Source: Symbiodinium natans
Lineage: Eukaryota; Sar; Dinophyceae; Suessiales; Symbiodiniaceae
Reading direction: 5' to 3'
NCBI GenBank assembly: GCA_905221605.1
Contig: CAJNDS010002109.1
Span: forward strand, 226,001 to 290,000
Length of the DNA: 64,000 nt
Made by a program: the position numbers and the translations under genes. Positions 1 to 11,689 of this stretch are shown here, piece after piece (within the stretch, counting starts at the first letter, position 1; every line of letters begins with the position of its first letter). Below the pieces are notes generated by a model. The model did not search any database and was not told the origin of the DNA. It saw nothing but the letters and a program-made list of their open reading frames with translations.

Positions 1-447
1 GGGTTTAGGGTTTAGGGTTTCGATGGCACAGCGAGGCTTTTGGGGGGTTTTTCTGGCAGGAGAGGGTGAGGGTTGTAGATGCTTGTAGGTTGGAGATTTG
101 TGGGGATTTCGGGGTGGTCTAGGGCTTAGGCATAGGGGTAGCCAGCTAGATCCCTTTGCCTGCACCTCCCCCAAAGGAAGGCCCAAAACTCCGAAACATC
201 ACAATGCCCTCCAGGATTTCAACTGCCCTAAACCCCAAACCCTAAACCCTAAACCCTAAACCCTAAACTCTAAAACCCTAGAACCCTCAAGCCCTAAACC
301 CCAAACCCTACACTCTACGGGCTCTGCATTAGCGGGCTCTGCAGTAGCTCCAATTCCCCGAAGGCCTCTCCGCACTTGCCAGCAGCTTCAGCCGACTGGA
401 GGTGCGACTTGATGTTCATGGTGGTATAGGGTTTTCAAAGATTTCGG

Positions 448-521
448 ATTTAGGGTTTAGGGTTTAGGGTTTAGGGTTTAGGGTTTAGGGTTTAGGGTTT
501 AGGGTTTAGGGTTTGGGAGGT
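448..521 (+). repeat. TTTAGGG array
   Basis: About ten near-perfect TTTAGGG units. It lies downstream of a CCCTAAA run at about 231-312, so the two face each other across a roughly 135 bp island. Confidence 0.95.
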
Positions 522-850
522 AGGGTCTTCGGTTCTTTTGCAGACCGGCTCTGAAACCCGCCCTCCGAACCTCGGGATCAGCCAAGTTAGGGGTCTCTTA
601 GCCCCTAACCCTCAAACCCTAGACCCTAAACCCTAAACCCTGAACCCTAAAACCCTGAGCCCTAAACCAGTAACCCTAAATCCTAAACCTTAACCCTAAA
701 CGCTATTGAAAGGACGACTCTGCCGGCGCTTGCAATGTCCGGATTCACATCGTCGGACAAACCACGGCTACTTACATCAGAGATGTGAGTAGCGACTTTC
801 CAGGGCCTCTTCCAGAAGTTTGAGCGTAGACTTAACTATCAGCAGGGGCA

Positions 851-1075
851 GATCACGTTCCTCTTCACGATCAGCCCGTGAATGCCTCCCAGGGTGTGGC
901 TGAGGTCTTCGGAACGGGCCAACGAGGGATGCCACGAGGGATCGCTATCCTGGAAGCCGTGCTTCTGCAGGAGCAGCAACTCCTGTCAGCCTGCTCAGGC
1001 TTCAGACAGCTCGCCTCCACAAGTGACCCGCTAGACCCATGCCTGTCCATGTTACCAGCGCGTGCGAGTTCTTGA
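851..1075 (+). CDS. Possible exon, function unknown
   Basis: One frame is open from about 836 to the stop after 1075 (74 or so codons). The translation is ordinary in composition, with the segment DQPVNASQGVAEVF near its start and a Gln/Leu-rich helix-like stretch in its middle. There is no ATG near the 5' end, and CAG trinucleotides at about 840-850 could serve as splice acceptors, so it would be an internal or terminal exon. I do not recognise the protein. Shadow frames are nearly as open, so the call is weak. Confidence 0.25.
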   Translation, partial: DHVPLHDQPVNASQGVAEVFGTGQRGMPRGIAILEAVLLQEQQLLSACSGFRQLASTSDPLDPCLSMLPARASS

Positions 1076-1563
1076 GACGCCCTTCTTGCAGAGGTGGATG
1101 GTCCCACGTCATTCCACGGTTCATTTAAGCATCATCCTCTGTCTGTCGCACGTCACACACAAACATCATCACACGGGTCAACATTGTAGTCTTTGTCCGC
1201 TGGCTTCGCCGCTCCGCACTGCTCTGATGTGTCGGTGTAGCGCAAGTACTGTGCGAGGTCAGAGTTAGTCTGGCCCTAAGGCCTAAGCCCTAAACCCTGG
1301 CGAGGGTTGTTAAGACGCTGAGGGCATCGCCGCCTTCCGGAGGGCTCGGCCAAGCCTGTCGTCCCTCAACCCTGAAACCCTGCAACCCTGAAACCCTAAA
1401 CCCCTAAACCCCTAAGCCCCTAAACCCCTAAACCCCTAAAAACCCCAAAAAACGCTAAAACCCTAAGCCCTAAGCCTCAAAGCTTCATGAGCCTCAGGGT
1501 TTTGGGACAAAGCCAGCCTCGGGTGTCAGCAACTGGCTGGCCACAGCTGGGTGGAAACGTAGG

Positions 1564-1722
1564 CACCCTAAACCCTAAACCCTAAATCCTAAACCCTAAA
1601 CCCTAAATCCTAAACCCCAAACCCTAAACCCTAAACCCTAAACCCTAAACCCTAAACCCTAAACCCTAAACCCTAAACCCTAAACCCTAAACCCTAAACC
1701 CGAAACCCGAAACCCGAAACAT
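1564..1722 (-). repeat. CCCTAAA array
   Basis: More than twenty CCCTAAA units with a few CCCTAAAT and CCCGAAA variants at the edges. Confidence 0.95.
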
Positions 1723-2163
1723 AGGCGATTAGAGCGTTCCGAGATTCTCGGAAGGCGTCGGAAGCCCTCCACATCTGCCTCACAAACTGCTCCGACACTC
1801 GGCCTGCAGCAAGGTGTCCGCGACATGCACGTGCAGTCCAGGGAGCCCAGGTTTCAAGAGGGTAAGGCTTGAAGGGCCTAGGGATTAGGGGCTACCGAGA
1901 GATTAAGGGCTTTTTTGAGGGTTTAGGGTTTAGGGCTCAACAAACGGGTGTGCGGAGCGATGGTCAGTCTGAAGTTCTTCACCAGCACCCCACGCTGATC
2001 CCTAGGAAGGAGCCCTGCCAAACCCTATGAAACCCGACGAAGCCCTACGAAGTTCCACAAAACCGTATAGAAGTTCCTAAAAGGAACCATCTGAACCCTA
2101 TAAGAATCTCTTAAAACACCGTATGAACCCTATAAGAACTTGTAAAACATACAAACCAAACAT

Positions 2164-2212
2164 GTATATATATATATATATATAGATAGATAGATAGATA
2201 GATAGATATATA
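2164..2212. repeat. (TA)n(GATA)n microsatellite
   Basis: A TA run followed directly by six or so GATA units and a short TA tail. It lies in a 400 bp stretch (2010-2400) rich in loose CCCTATAAA-like units spelling 'accctataa', a second degenerate repeat family. Confidence 0.9.
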
Positions 2213-2467
2213 ACAACCCTATGAAAAACGGATAAACACCCTATTAACACCCTATAAAACCCGATAAAGAGAACTATATAAACCCTTGAAAAACCGTATC
2301 AAAAACCATATAAACCCTACAAGAACCCTGCAAAACAAAGCTATAAAGACCTTATAAAGACCCTAGCCCAGTTGAACCCTGTTGCACCCTAAGAAAGCCC
2401 CAAGAAAGAAGCGTGAAACCTTATAAGGCCTAGACCCTCGACTCAAGACCTCCACTGCGCCCCCGAA

Positions 2468-2635
2468 ACCCTGAACCCTAAACCCTAAACCTTTAAACCC
2501 AAAGCCCTAGACCTTAAACCCTAAACCCTAAACTTTTATACCCTAAACCCCAAGCCCTAAGCCCTAAGCCCTAAGCCCTAAGCCCTAAGCCCTAAGCCCT
2601 AAGCCCTAAACCCTAAACCCTAAACCCTAAACCCT
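2468..2635 (-). repeat. CCCTAAA array with CCCTAAG block
   Basis: CCCTAAA units enclose a pure block of about eight CCCTAAG units near 2550-2610, showing that variant units are spread as local runs rather than as single mutations. Confidence 0.9.
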
Positions 2636-2729
2636 CCGGCGTCTCTCGCAGGAAGTCTGCGACGGCGGCCTCGCAGCCTTGGGGCGCCAGCTGCCGAAGA
2701 GCCTTACGAGCTGCAGCCCTGGTTCTTGA

Positions 2730-2806
2730 GAGTTTAGGGTTTAGGGTTTAGGGTTTAGGGTTTAGGGTTTAGGGTTTAGGGTTTGGGGTTTGGGGTTTGG
2801 GGTTTA
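2730..2806 (+). repeat. TTTAGGG array
   Basis: Eight or so TTTAGGG units ending in TTTGGGG variants. Together with the CCCTAAA array before it, it encloses a 93 bp island (2636-2728) of exon-like composition. Confidence 0.95.
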
Positions 2807-3270
2807 GGCTTCCTTACTAAGCTCCTCTATGCTCCCCCTGTAGGTTCCCCCTTTAAATAACCTTAATTAGGCTTAGTATCCCTACATAGGGCGAACCTGG
2901 GGGGGGGGGGGGGCAGTATAGAAGGGGTCTGTAGGGGAACCCCGGAAAATCTTAAGTAACAACGGTCATAGTCATAGGAATCAGTTTTTAAGATTAGAGA
3001 AATCTTTAGGGTGATATATGATTTCGGATTTCGGACCTAGACTTCCATTCGGGGTCAGGATGTTTAGGGCTCATATAGGTTTTAGGTTGGATGCATGCAT
3101 GGTTTAGGGTTTAGGGGTTGGGTTTGGATGTACAGAGTATAGGGTTTAGGGTTTAGGGTGTTGGGTCTAGGGTGCTTTGGTGGTTTAGTTGCAGCGTCTT
3201 CGTCTTGGAGCCCGCCGTCGGTGCTGGTTGCCACGTGTCCCCGACACATGCCCGCATGAGAGTAGTCCTG

Positions 3271-3390
3271 CCCCTAAACCCTAAACTCTAAACCCTAAAC
3301 CCTAAACCCTAAACCCTAAACCCTAAACCCTAAACCCTAAACCTAAACCCTAAACCCTACATCCCAAACCCTAAACCCTAAACCCTAACC
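3271..3390 (-). repeat. CCCTAAA array
   Basis: About fifteen CCCTAAA units with minor variants (CCCTACA, CCTAAA). Confidence 0.95.
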
Positions 3391-3899
3391 CCATCTAAAA
3401 GAGGTCATAGGGGTTGTACAAAAAAAAAACCCTGACCCCCAATTCAGAGAATTCCCACCCAGGGTCAGTTCTTTCAGCCGCCAGGGTCCCATTAATCACG
3501 GCAGAGGCAGCGCCTCCCAGCGGTGAGCTGCAGAAAGGTGAGGGGTTTAGGATTAGGGGTTTAGTTTAGGGTCTAGGGTTTAGGGTTTTGGGTTTTGGGT
3601 TTTGGGTTTTTGGGGGTTCAGGGTTGAAAGGGTTGATAGGGTTTGTAGGGTTTGTGGGGTTTGTAGGGTTTGCCACGCCCACTTCGGCCCTAAGCCCCCC
3701 AACCCTTCTCTCTAACTCCAGATTTTTCAAGTCTAGGCGCGGATTCAGAACCTTAAACCAAACCCTACGACAGCACAGCTGAAAAGCAAGCCTGAGGCTT
3801 AACGCTGGATTTGGACGGCTGCACGAAGATCGGCGATGCCGGATTCGCAGGCTGAGTCTGGGATCTGGGTGCGTGTTATGATGCAATTGCAATATCTTC

Positions 3900-4001
3900 A
3901 AGGGTCCATGTACCCGTATAGTATATATTTGGGCCCTAAAGCTACTATATGGGAACCCCATTTAAGGCCCAGGTATATACTATATAGGTACATGGACCCT
4001 T
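3900..4001. repeat. Foldback: inverted repeat with 41 bp arms
   Basis: Left arm 3900-3940 and right arm 3961-4001 are reverse complements with 5 differences out of 41, all transitions, around a 20 bp spacer. The right edge is followed after about 36 bp by a CCCTAAA array. It could be a small non-autonomous foldback element (MITE-like) or a structured RNA; no coding capacity. Confidence 0.8.
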
Positions 4002-4036
4002 ACAATATGGGGGGTTTACGAAAATAGGGGGTGTGA

Positions 4037-4147
4037 CCCTAAACCCTAAACCCTAAACCCTAAACCCTAAACCCTAAACCCTAAACCCTAAACCCTAAAC
4101 CCTAAACCCTAAACCCTAAACCCTAAACCCTAAACCCAAAACCCTAA
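4037..4147 (-). repeat. CCCTAAA array
   Basis: About fifteen nearly perfect CCCTAAA units; the most regular array in this part of the window. Confidence 0.95.
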
Positions 4148-4230
4148 GTTTACGAACATAGGGGACCCAATCTGCAGCTTCAGGTCTGAGTGCCTGCACG
4201 CACTCCGAGCCTTCCAGCCTTTTGCTGATC

Positions 4231-4295
4231 TTTCAGGGTGTAGGGTTTAGGGTTTAGGGTTTAGGGTTTAGGGTTTAGGGTTTAGGGTTTAGGGC
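4231..4295 (+). repeat. TTTAGGG array
   Basis: Nine or so units, facing the CCCTAAA array at 4037-4147 across an 80 bp island. Confidence 0.95.
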
Positions 4296-4484
4296 AACTG
4301 TGTTTATTTTCCGGGTAACCCGCAAACAAAATGAGTCGACGTGGGCCCTCCAGAATCTCATGGCCGCTTACCTGAAACCCCTTTTCGCCCGAAAGCCCGG
4401 GCAGGTCTCAGCCATCAGCTGCCCTCGGGCCTAGAGTCGCTCCGTTGTTACTTCTCAGGCCGGGGCAATCGGGGAAGGTGGGCA

Positions 4485-4588
4485 GGTTCTTCGTAGGGAA
4501 TGGGGGAATGGGGTGCCCTATGTCCCCCTATATACCCGTTAAGGGAGTATGTAGGGTACCTGAGTCCCCCCATTTCCTGCGAAGAACC
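4485..4588. repeat. Foldback: inverted repeat with about 48 bp imperfect arms
   Basis: The left arm starts GGTTCTTCGTAGGGAATGGG and the right arm, read on the other strand, starts GGTTCTTCGCAGGAAATGGG. Complementarity continues with mismatches to the centre, near 4533-4540. No ORF inside. Confidence 0.75.
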
Positions 4589-5559
4589 AGGGGGAAGGTG
4601 GGCACGTGGGTTTAAGGGTTGCTGCGAAGTGGCAGGGTATAGGGTCCTGACTTGCTAGAGTCCATAGATTGCAGGGGCTCAGGGGAGGGGCTTGGGGTTT
4701 TGGGTTTTGGGGTTTAGGGTTTAGGGTTTAGGGTTTAGTTGAAGGTTCGTGCATAGTGCATAGTCGCAAGAAAGTAGTTAGTGTCTTTAGAGGCAACAGG
4801 TCTGCTAGCTGCGGTTGTGGCGGTTAGCCTGCCCAGAGATCTGCTCAGACCGATGGAAAGATTGAGGACTGAGGCGGGTTCAGGATTTAGGGTTAATGTA
4901 GGGGGTTGAGGGTTTAGGGTCTAGGGTTTAGGGTTATTTCGGGTTTCGGGTGGTATACGAGTGAGTTGAGGGGCTGAGAACCCAGAAAACGCGACTACGA
5001 GGGTTTAGGGGTTGGCGATGAAGCACAACACGAAGATGCCAATGTGAAGTGAGTTCAGGTGCATGCCACAGCGCCAAAACCCTAAACCATAAAACCTAAG
5101 CCTAAACCCCAAACCCTGCAGCCCCAAACCCTAAAGTCCCAAGCCGCTAAAGCCCCAAACCCTTAAAGCTCCAAACCCCTTAAAGCTCCCAACCCGAAGC
5201 CGCAAACCCCTCACCCCAACACCCTTTGCTAAACCCTGAACCCTAAACCCCGTCAGAAGGCTGCCCAAGCGTGGCGGACGGCGGCTTCGCCGCGCTGGCC
5301 GCCGGGTTGCCGCAGAGTTTGCACCTGGGCTGAGTGGCTTCAGGTTTTCGGGCTTGGTGGTTTCGTGGAGCCCTTTTCCCTTTGTTTGGATGTACAAATA
5401 CCAACCCCAAGAAGGATGCCCTGATCAAAAATCTGGTTGCTGGGCTACCAAGAGGGTTTAGGTCGGGACGTGTCACGCAGTAGCAGTCGTTACTGGAGAC
5501 TTAACAGGGGTTCGTGTTTGGGGTTAAAAAGGATGTAGGCTAGAATCTTGAAGGTTCCA

Positions 5560-5907
5560 CCCTAAACCCTAAACCCTAAACCCTAAACCCTAAACCCTAA
5601 ACCCTAAACCCTAAACCCTAAACCCTAAACCCTAAACCCTAAACCCTAAACCCTAAACCCTAAACCCTAAACCCTAAACCCTAAACCCTAAACCCTAAAC
5701 CCTAAACCCTAAACCCTAAACCCTAAACCCTAAACCCTAAACCCTAAACCCTAAACCCTAAACCCTAAACCCTAAACCCTAAACCCTAAACCCTAAACCC
5801 TAAACCCTAACCCTAAAAACCCTAAAAACCCTAAAAACCCTAAAAGCCCTAAAGCCTAAAGCCTAAACCCTAAAGCCTAAAGCCTAAACCCTAAACCCTA
5901 AACCCTG
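5560..5907 (-). repeat. Longest CCCTAAA array in the window
   Basis: About 250 bp of essentially perfect CCCTAAA units, then a 3' tail of variants (CCCTAAAA, CCTAAAG). It is the longest and most homogeneous array here and so probably the most recently expanded. Confidence 0.97.
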
Positions 5908-6041
5908 TTTCCGTACAGTCATGACTAGGTATTTTATAGTAAGGAAGCCTTTAGACTTCAGATGGCTTAGGGTTGGGTCTTCCCCTCCTCCCCCCCGCCC
6001 CCCCCCACGCCCGGCCCCATGCCACCCTCCCCCCCCCTCTG

Positions 6042-6130
6042 GGTTTAGGGTTTAGGGTTTTAGGGTTTAGGGTTTAGGGTTTAGGGTTTAGGGTTTAGGG
6101 TTTAGGGCTCAGGGCTTAGGGCTTAGGGCG
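6042..6130 (+). repeat. TTTAGGG array
   Basis: About ten TTTAGGG units, ending in CTTAGGG variants. Preceded by a C-rich stretch (5980-6035). Confidence 0.95.
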
Positions 6131-6240
6131 CTCCCTTGTCGAATACGGAGCCTTGTGATCAGCGTTCCAGAGACGAGATAACTCGATGAACCATTTCTAA
6201 GTCTTCAATGCCCTTGGAGAAGCCCACATAAATTAGGGGT

Positions 6241-6386
6241 AGTACATTTTTTTTTTTTTTTTTTGGGGGGGGGGGGGTGGTCCGTATTGTAAGGGAAGCC
6301 TACTGTTTGGTGTCTATTTTGGGGTCCTCTATTTTCGTCAATTCCCATATATATATATATGTATGTGTATATATATATATATATAT
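6241..6386. repeat. Poly-T/poly-G tract and (TA)n microsatellite
   Basis: A run of T passes directly into a run of G at about 6247-6278, and an AT dinucleotide block with a GTATGTG interruption follows at about 6346-6386. Confidence 0.9.
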
Positions 6387-6857
6387 GGTATCACCTTCTA
6401 AACCCCTAGAAGCCCGCATCGTGGATTATTTCATACACGCGTGATAACCAGGCGCTACCTCGAGCTGGAGCCTGCCACACTCACGGACGGCAGGGGGGGG
6501 GGGGGGGGTTTAGGGTTAGGTTTGCGGGGGTTCTGATAATTATTCTCCCAAACGACAACGGGGTTCTGATGATTCTCCCAAACGACACCTCCTCAAGCCC
6601 ATAACCCAAAGCCCCAAACCCTAAGCCCTCACCCTCCAGAGCCCCAACGCAGCCCGCAATATACCGGCTGCTCCGGCAACCCCGATGCCCAAGCCCTGAC
6701 TGCTGAAACCCTCTTTTCTCCGGAACTATCCACACAATCCATAAAGCCTAAACTCTACAGCCCGAAGCTCTTTTGACTCGAATGCCCTAAGCCCCAAAAC
6801 CCCCAAACCCTGAAGGCTACCCTACAGAACCGAACCCTGCCCTCCAAGAACCCTAGA

Positions 6858-6863
6858 CCCCCC

Positions 6864-6910
<47 letters not shown>

Positions 6911-6912
6911 AC
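6858..6912. repeat. Poly-C tract
   Basis: Over 50 bases almost all C, read as poly-G on the other strand. Such length is prone to polymerase slippage, so its exact size should not be trusted. Confidence 0.9.
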
Positions 6913-7097
6913 CCCCTTCCCTCCCCCCCGTTCCCTCCCCCTTAAAAAAGCAAACAATTAAACCCTCAACCCGAACCCCGAATGCCTACAACCCCAAATC
7001 CCCCAAAACCCCGAAACCCCAAAACCCCTTAACCCCAAAACCCCTAAAGCCCTCAGGAGTGCTCCGGGGAGTCTTATTCTTGCGAGCAGGGCCCCCC

Positions 7098-7200
7098 AAT
7101 ATCAATATTATTATTCTTATTATTATTTTTATTATGATGATGATTATTATTATGATGATTATGATTATGATTATTATGAGTACTATGATCATGATTATTA
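7098..7200. repeat. (ATT/ATG)n imperfect trinucleotide microsatellite
   Basis: Long run of ATT and ATG triplets. It creates Ile/Met-only ORFs on both strands, which I reject as genes. Confidence 0.9.
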
Positions 7201-7284
7201 TTGCTAGTACTTGGGGGTTTAAGAAAAACACTGTGGGCGCTTGTTTTGTATTAGACAAACACGCGTCCACAGCGTCCCTTTCTG

Positions 7285-7467
7285 AAGCCCTAGACCCTAG
7301 ACCCTACACCCTAAACCCTAAACCCTAAACCCTCGACCCTAGACCCTAAAACCCTAAACCCTAAACCCTAAACCCTAAACCCTAAACCCTAAACCCTAAA
7401 CCCTAAACCCTAAACCCTAAACCCTAAACCCTAAACCCTAAACCCTAAACCCTAAACCCTAAACCCG
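7285..7467 (-). repeat. CCCTAAA array
   Basis: About twenty units, with CCCTAGA variants at the 5' end. Directly followed by an exon-like island at 7468-7550. Confidence 0.95.
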
Positions 7468-7574
7468 ACTGCTTTGCGGAGGATGCCGGCCTTGCAGCGC
7501 TTCGCGAGGCCCTGGCATCGCGGCAGCTGGAGTTGAAGCTGGTCGGATGGGGTTGGGGGGGGGGGGGGGGGGTG

Positions 7575-7790
7575 GGGTTTAGGGTTTAGGGTTTAGGGTT
7601 AGGGCTTAGGGCTTAGGGCTTAGGGCTTAGGGCTTAGGGCTTAGGGCTTAGGGCTTAGGGCTTAGGGCTTAGGGCTTAGGGCTTAGCGCTTAGGGCTTAG
7701 GGCTTAGGGCTTAGGGCTTAGGGCTTAGGGCTTAGGGTTTAGGGTTTAGGGTTTAGGGTTTAGGGTTTAGGGTTTAGGGTTTAGGGTTTG
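7575..7790 (+). repeat. TTTAGGG array with long CTTAGGG core
   Basis: TTTAGGG units flank a core (about 7600-7735) of about twenty CTTAGGG units, a homogenised variant block. Preceded by a poly-G run at 7555-7572. Confidence 0.95.
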
Positions 7791-8024
7791 GAGGGGAAGG
7801 GGGGGGAGGGAGGGTTGATGAGGTTTAGGAAGTTCAGGGTTATGGTTTAGAGTCTAAGGGTTTGGGGTTTGAGAAGTTGGGGTCCGGGGTTTTGGGGCTT
7901 TGGGTTTGGGGCGGGCCCCTTATCTTCGGCAGGCTGAGATCACATGCTGTCTCGTTACGTGCTCGGGGCCAGGACATCAGGCTTTACAGCTTCAAGGTGC
8001 GAAGCTTTGCGGGTTCGAGGGCTA

Positions 8025-8140
8025 AGCCCTAAACCCTAAACCCTAAACCCTAAACCCTAAACCCTAAACCCTAAACCCTAAACCCTGAACCCTGAACCCT
8101 GAAAACCCTAAACCCTAAACCCTAAACCTTAAACCCTAAA
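8025..8140 (-). repeat. CCCTAAA array
   Basis: CCCTAAA units followed by CCCTGAA variants and then CCCTAAA again. Confidence 0.95.
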
Positions 8141-8929
8141 GCATCAACAAGTAAGTCCAGGGGCGGCCGACTTCTTCCCCAAAGATGCTGAAGCCTACCT
8201 AGCTATCGGCTTTGAAAGGCCACTCTCAGGCTCTTCAGAACCTGAATTTCTGAACCCCCTGAAAGCCCCTCAAGCTAGTTCAGGGGTCGGAATAGTTACT
8301 CGGCACAATACTCATAGTATTCCCTGTACTGTACCTATTCCCTAAACCCTAAACCCTAATTTATCAAGGCCCCTAAAGATAGTCTTAAACCTCCAACGCC
8401 CAAGCCTCCTCTCAGCCGCAACTCGCCAGGACGTTGCCTACACAGACGTGGATCCCGATATTGCAGCCGAGCTTATAGGCGGCGGGGGCAGAGTGGATGT
8501 AGGGTTGTTGGCACTCTTTTTTTGTGGGAGGTGATGGGGGTAATTAGGGTTTAGGGTTTAGGGGTGCCTGTTTTTGAAGATTTCTGGTACGTCCCAATGA
8601 CAGGGGCAGCGGCGTGAGTCTGCTTTGGTGTCGGCGTGGTGCTCGTTTTGGGTCCAAACCGCGTTCTCGCCTGAAGGCCCGGCTTGCCCCTCGGAACTCG
8701 CGGGGCGGGCGTCCTCCATCGCAAAATGCAAGGTTCCGGCGTCGTCCAACGTCACGCGTCGCGCGCTCGCCGCGGTCTTATGTGCATTCGGAGACCCAGA
8801 TCGCGCCCCCTGCCCAGGTCCCCCGCATTTCTTGACAGCCCAGTGGTGCCCTTGTCCCTTTTTTCGATTCCAGGTTCCCTATCAAGTACCCAAACCAAAA
8901 TAGGGTGCCCTTATTGAAGCATGGTTACT

Positions 8930-9070
8930 TAGGGTTTAGGGTTTAGGGTTTAGGGTTTAGGGTTTAGGGTTTGGGTTTAGGGTTTAGGGTTTAGGGTTTA
9001 GGGTTTAGGGTTTAGGGTTTAGGGTTTAGGGCTTAGGGTTTAGGGTTTAGGGTTTAGGGTTTAGGGTTTC
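8930..9070 (+). repeat. TTTAGGG array
   Basis: About nineteen units, with a short second array at about 9200-9235. The island between them (9071-9199) has exon-like composition. Confidence 0.95.
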
Positions 9071-9844
9071 GGGTTACCAGGACTCTTTGCGGCTTGAAGG
9101 GCTCTTGGGTTCGCTTCACACCAAGTGCGCTCTTGAAGGCAAATTCTGGGACAGCATTTTTGGCTCCCATGTCGCCCCCCGGTCTGGCCTGGATCCCATG
9201 GTTTAGGGTTTAGGGTTTAGGGTTTAGGGTTTAGGTCATGAAGTGCAGAGCTGTCGTCGATTTGGAGTCTGCTCGCAACGCGGGTCTTACGTTCGCCGGC
9301 AGTCTGGGGAGGACACCAATGGTGGAACTTAGGTCGTGCAGGTTCAGGCGTCTTAACGGAAGGTTCATGAGTCAACCAAATTGATGGACTACATGAACCT
9401 CGAATAGTCTGTAGTAGGGATTAGAGTGATTTTTGAGGACCCATGAACCTCGCCCCCCCACCCTTTAGGGGGTGGGGTCTAGGGTTCAGGGTTTCAGGTT
9501 TAGGGTTTAGAGTTTAGGGTAAAAAACACTAAGCTCTCAAGCCTGAATTTGACAACATCCGACGCATTGAGTGCAATCCCCTCAGGGCTAGAGACGGGTC
9601 TCCTTCCCAGTGCAGGGCTGAGGTTCAGGCTCCTTCTTAATTATAACTGTACTTCTAAGCCCCCTAAGTCCTCTAAGTAGGTGTTTTAAGTAGACGTAGA
9701 ATCGGGGTCCCAAGCACCCATGAACCTCCAAGTAGGGGCCCTCAGCCGAAGGAAGCGGCAGCGGCCTCGACAGCCTCCGCCGCTGGCAGCCAGCCACCGC
9801 GCCAGCAACAGCCACAACCCTGGAGCAGGCGGCCCGGGGATTTT

Positions 9845-9962
9845 TGGGTTCAGGGTTTAGGGTTTAGGGTTTAGGGTTTAGGGTTTAGGGTTTGGGGTTT
9901 AGGGTTTAGGGTTTAGGGTTTAAGGTTTAGGGTTTAGGGTTTAGGGTTTAGGGTTTAGGGGC
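9845..9962 (+). repeat. TTTAGGG array
   Basis: About sixteen units with single TTTGGGG and TTTAAGG variants. Confidence 0.95.
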
Positions 9963-10237
9963 TGGGTGGCCTTTCCTTTTTTGGGTCTGTATAATGCTCC
10001 TATTGCAAAGAAGCGGTTGACCTGTAATCAGCCCCTAAGTGTGAAACCTCACGACACTTGGCCCTAAACCGAATCCCCACGAACAAGCCTCCGAAAAGCC
10101 CCCCCCCCCCCCCCCTTCCTTAACAAAAAGGAACGCCCGAAGTTGCCCTAAGCTCCTACACCCACAGAGAGCGGCTTAGAGGCCCCCAGGAGCCTTTGTT
10201 TCATTACCGGTTATCATGCCCTCATGATGCGTATACA

Positions 10238-11000
10238 ACCCTAAACCCTCAACCCTCAACCCTAAACCCTAAACCCTAAACCCTAAACCCTAAACCCTGA
10301 ACCCTCGTCCCTAAACCCTGAGCGGAAGGAAGTGGGCCCCTGCATTTTTTACTGAGCGAAGCCTGCAAGGTCTGTTTGTTTCCGGCAGAAAGCTTGGGAG
10401 GTGTTCTCATTTACGGCCGCTTTAGCCCTAAACCCTAAACCCTGAACCCTAAACCCTAAACACCCTAAACCCTAAACCCTACTAACTAAACCCTACTAAC
10501 CCCTAAGCACTAAGACCCGAAGTTCCCAGGCGCCTGTGCCCTGTGAGCCGGCCCCACCAGCTGAGCCGGCGGCAAAAGCATCGCCCGCGGCGCCGCTACC
10601 CAAGGCCGGGATTTAGGGTTTAGGGTTTCGGGTTTGGGGTTTAGGGTTTGGGGTTTAGGGTTTGGGGTTTAGGGTTTGGGGTTTAGGGTTTAGGGTTTAG
10701 GGTTTAGGGTTTAGGGCTTTAGGATAGTTGGAAGCAAGTTATCAGATACTATAGTCACCATATCTCAAAACCCTACTTGTAACTACTGACACCCCAAAGT
10801 GCTTCCAGGATTTTTAGGGCGGCCGGAATCACAGTTGCTGGTTAGGGTTTAGGGTTTAGGGTTTAGGGTTTAGGGTTTAGGGTTTAGGGTTTAGGGTTTA
10901 GGGTTTTAGGGTTTTAAGGTTTTAGGGTTTAGGGTTTAGGGTTTAGGGTTTAGGGCTTCGGGTTTAGGGTTTAGGGCTTAGGGTTTAGGGTTTAGGGTTT
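10238..11000. repeat. Cluster of CCCTAAA (10238-10500) and TTTAGGG (10612-11000) arrays
   Basis: Two CCCTAAA runs (10238-10320, 10425-10500) face two TTTAGGG runs (10612-10715 with alternating TTTGGGG, and 10840-11000). The island between them (10501-10611) is Ala/Pro-rich if translated. Confidence 0.9.
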
Positions 11001-11689
11001 TGGCCTTGAGATTTCTGCCTTACCAGTGCTTTCAGTTGGGAACTTAAGCCCTAACCCCTAGACTTAGACCCCGGAACCAAGACATTCAGATTAGATTGGG
11101 CCCTGTGGTTTAGTTGCTTAGCGGGGTTTTTGGGGTTTCGTGTTTACTCACCCTAGACCCCAAATCCGAAACCCTAACCCCAAAATCCTGAGAACTCCCT
11201 CTTTCTGAGAAAGGAGACCCATCGCCCCTCTGTGATCGACCTCCACCTGCCCAAGGCAGAGGGGGAGATTGTTGAGGGCGTAGTGTTTAGAGGTATAAGG
11301 TTTAAGGCTTTGTAGGGTTTAGGGTTCAGGGTTTAGGGTCTGGGGTTTTGGGTTTTGGGTGATTTCCAGATTTTGGAGACGAATCTAGCTTGACTTAGCC
11401 CTGCACAACTAAACCGTATTGACGCTTACTTGGAGGCTCATGGTACGTAATAACACCATTATCACTGTACTTATAGACCACTTATAAGCCCTTCCAGTGC
11501 CCGAATGTGGCTTTCATTGGGTAAAGCTCTACTTGGAGCTCTAAACCCTAAACCCTAAACCCTAAACCCTAAACTTTTAAGTACCATGAACCTATGGTTG
11601 GGGTTATTGCGTACCATGAGCCTCCAAACCACCTTTCAATGCATCGTCTAGTGGCCGCTCTTGCCTTGAGGAGGTGGTGGAACAGAGTT

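Noticed and set aside
6986-7328. Ile/Met-rich frames on both strands
   Set aside because: Pure product of an ATT/ATG microsatellite.
8614-8917. Several overlapping Arg/Pro-rich frames
   Set aside because: Three + strand frames are open together because the sequence is GC-rich; no one frame is better than the others and no motif is seen.
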